Made by a program: the position numbers and the translations under genes. From an uncultured Bacilli bacterium (lineage in GTDB: Bacteria > Bacillota_I > Bacilli_A > RF39 > UBA660), in the NCBI GenBank assembly GCA_944358305.1, contig CALVQK010000004.1:1-64000 (forward strand): a stretch of 64,000 nt of DNA, given 5' to 3'. The notes under the pieces were generated by a model. The model was not told the DNA's origin, made no database searches, and saw only the letters and a program-made list of their open reading frames with translations. Shown here piece after piece: positions 63,671 through 64,000 of the stretch. Each line of letters opens with the position of its first letter. The stretch's first letter is position 1.

Positions 63671-64000
63671 TTATCTATTTTCTAACTCATTTAATTTATC
63701 TTTATCTAAATAAATAACTTTATCTTTAAATTTATTTATATAACCTAACTTCCTCTTTTCTTTTTTATAATAACTATTAACAACTTTAATCATATCTATT
63801 AAAGCTCTAAATGAAGGTGGATAGTTACAAGTTTCTTTACCCAATTTTTGATTAATCAATCTTTTTATAACTCTTTTATAAGATTCTGATTTACTTATTT
63901 TTATGTAATATATCTTATCACATTTCTTTAATCCTTCTTTAAATATGCTTCTACCAATATCTTCAATTATAAAAGAATCTTTAGATAAAATATCATTAAA
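63671..64000 (-). CDS. Partial P-loop kinase-like protein, C-terminal part
   Basis: The frame is open from the right window edge for 110 codons. SKDSFIIEDIGRSIFKEGLK, CDKIYYIKISKSESYKRVIK and FRALIDMIKVVNSYY resemble the second half of small adenylate-kinase-like (AAA_18/FlaR topology-modulation) NTPases, including the Arg-rich lid. The N-terminal P-loop would lie beyond the window. A TTG at 63859 inside it is not a real start. Confidence 0.65.
   Translation of the reverse strand, partial: FNDILSKDSFIIEDIGRSIFKEGLKKCDKIYYIKISKSESYKRVIKRLINQKLGKETCNYPPSFRALIDMIKVVNSYYKKEKRKLGYINKFKDKVIYLDKDKLNELENR

Overview
The window is an AT-rich bacterial chromosome segment (low-GC Bacillota style). Supporting signs are strong AGGAGG ribosome-binding sites, TTGACA/TATAAT promoters, U-tailed terminators, a valine T-box leader, two CIRCE heat-shock operators, and a sporulation-type (SigE/SigK-like) sigma factor. 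TGA acts as a stop and TGG codes for Trp, so the code is standard. Gene content (pyruvate phosphate dikinase, SNF2 helicase, large Ig-like and VRPVIN-type surface proteins) resembles uncultured gut Bacillota such as the RF39 or TANB77 groups, but that placement is inference.

Layout. 1-6693: minus-strand envelope polysaccharide operon (acyltransferase, two GT2 enzymes, a Wzy-like polymerase fused to a GT4 enzyme, a polyprenyl-phosphate GT2, GtrA). 6738-8540: SGNH hydrolase, then a type III toxin-antitoxin module of CptIN/ToxIN type (toxin plus tandem-repeat RNA antitoxin), flanked by 15-bp direct repeats. 8562-16886: HEXXH peptidase, ppdK, pyrH, a decayed ABC ATPase, a GT2/DUF2304 pair whose GT2 appears to start at ATT, and htpG under CIRCE control. 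16991-30685: a surface protein with a variable-looking C-terminus and a poly-G/hairpin leader, alcohol dehydrogenase, phosphatase, SNF2 helicase, a 35-residue membrane protein, an 1889-residue Ig-repeat protein, and signal peptidase I. 30818-34317: redox/housekeeping operon (flavodoxin, CMD, cupin, SGNH, DUF362) and cutA.

34418-44234 is accessory: a frameshifted unknown gene, a short MetK, and a defence island with AIPR, a PD-(D/E)XK nuclease, a LAGLIDADG-like protein lacking both catalytic acids, two DNA methyltransferases and a DUF6119/TIGR04141 protein. It ends near tRNA-His and the CIRCE-controlled hsp20 gene.

45419-64000: small membrane protein with a single-domain Clp-like ATPase, FAD/Rieske oxidoreductase, PepSY protein, a multi-HTH sigma factor, a tyrosine recombinase, a T-box-controlled operon (unknown gene plus valS), paired ABC exporters, a MacB-like ABC transporter and small housekeeping genes.

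The most notable structure is at 50349-50513. A 127-bp segment carrying opposed promoter elements is bounded by 19-bp inverted repeats (18/19 identical). It lies between the sigma-factor start codon and the stop codon of the tyrosine recombinase gene. This is the architecture of an invertible promoter and suggests a phase-variable alternative sigma factor. The RNA antitoxin is also well supported, because its two 50-nt repeats differ by compensatory changes in a predicted pseudoknot stem.
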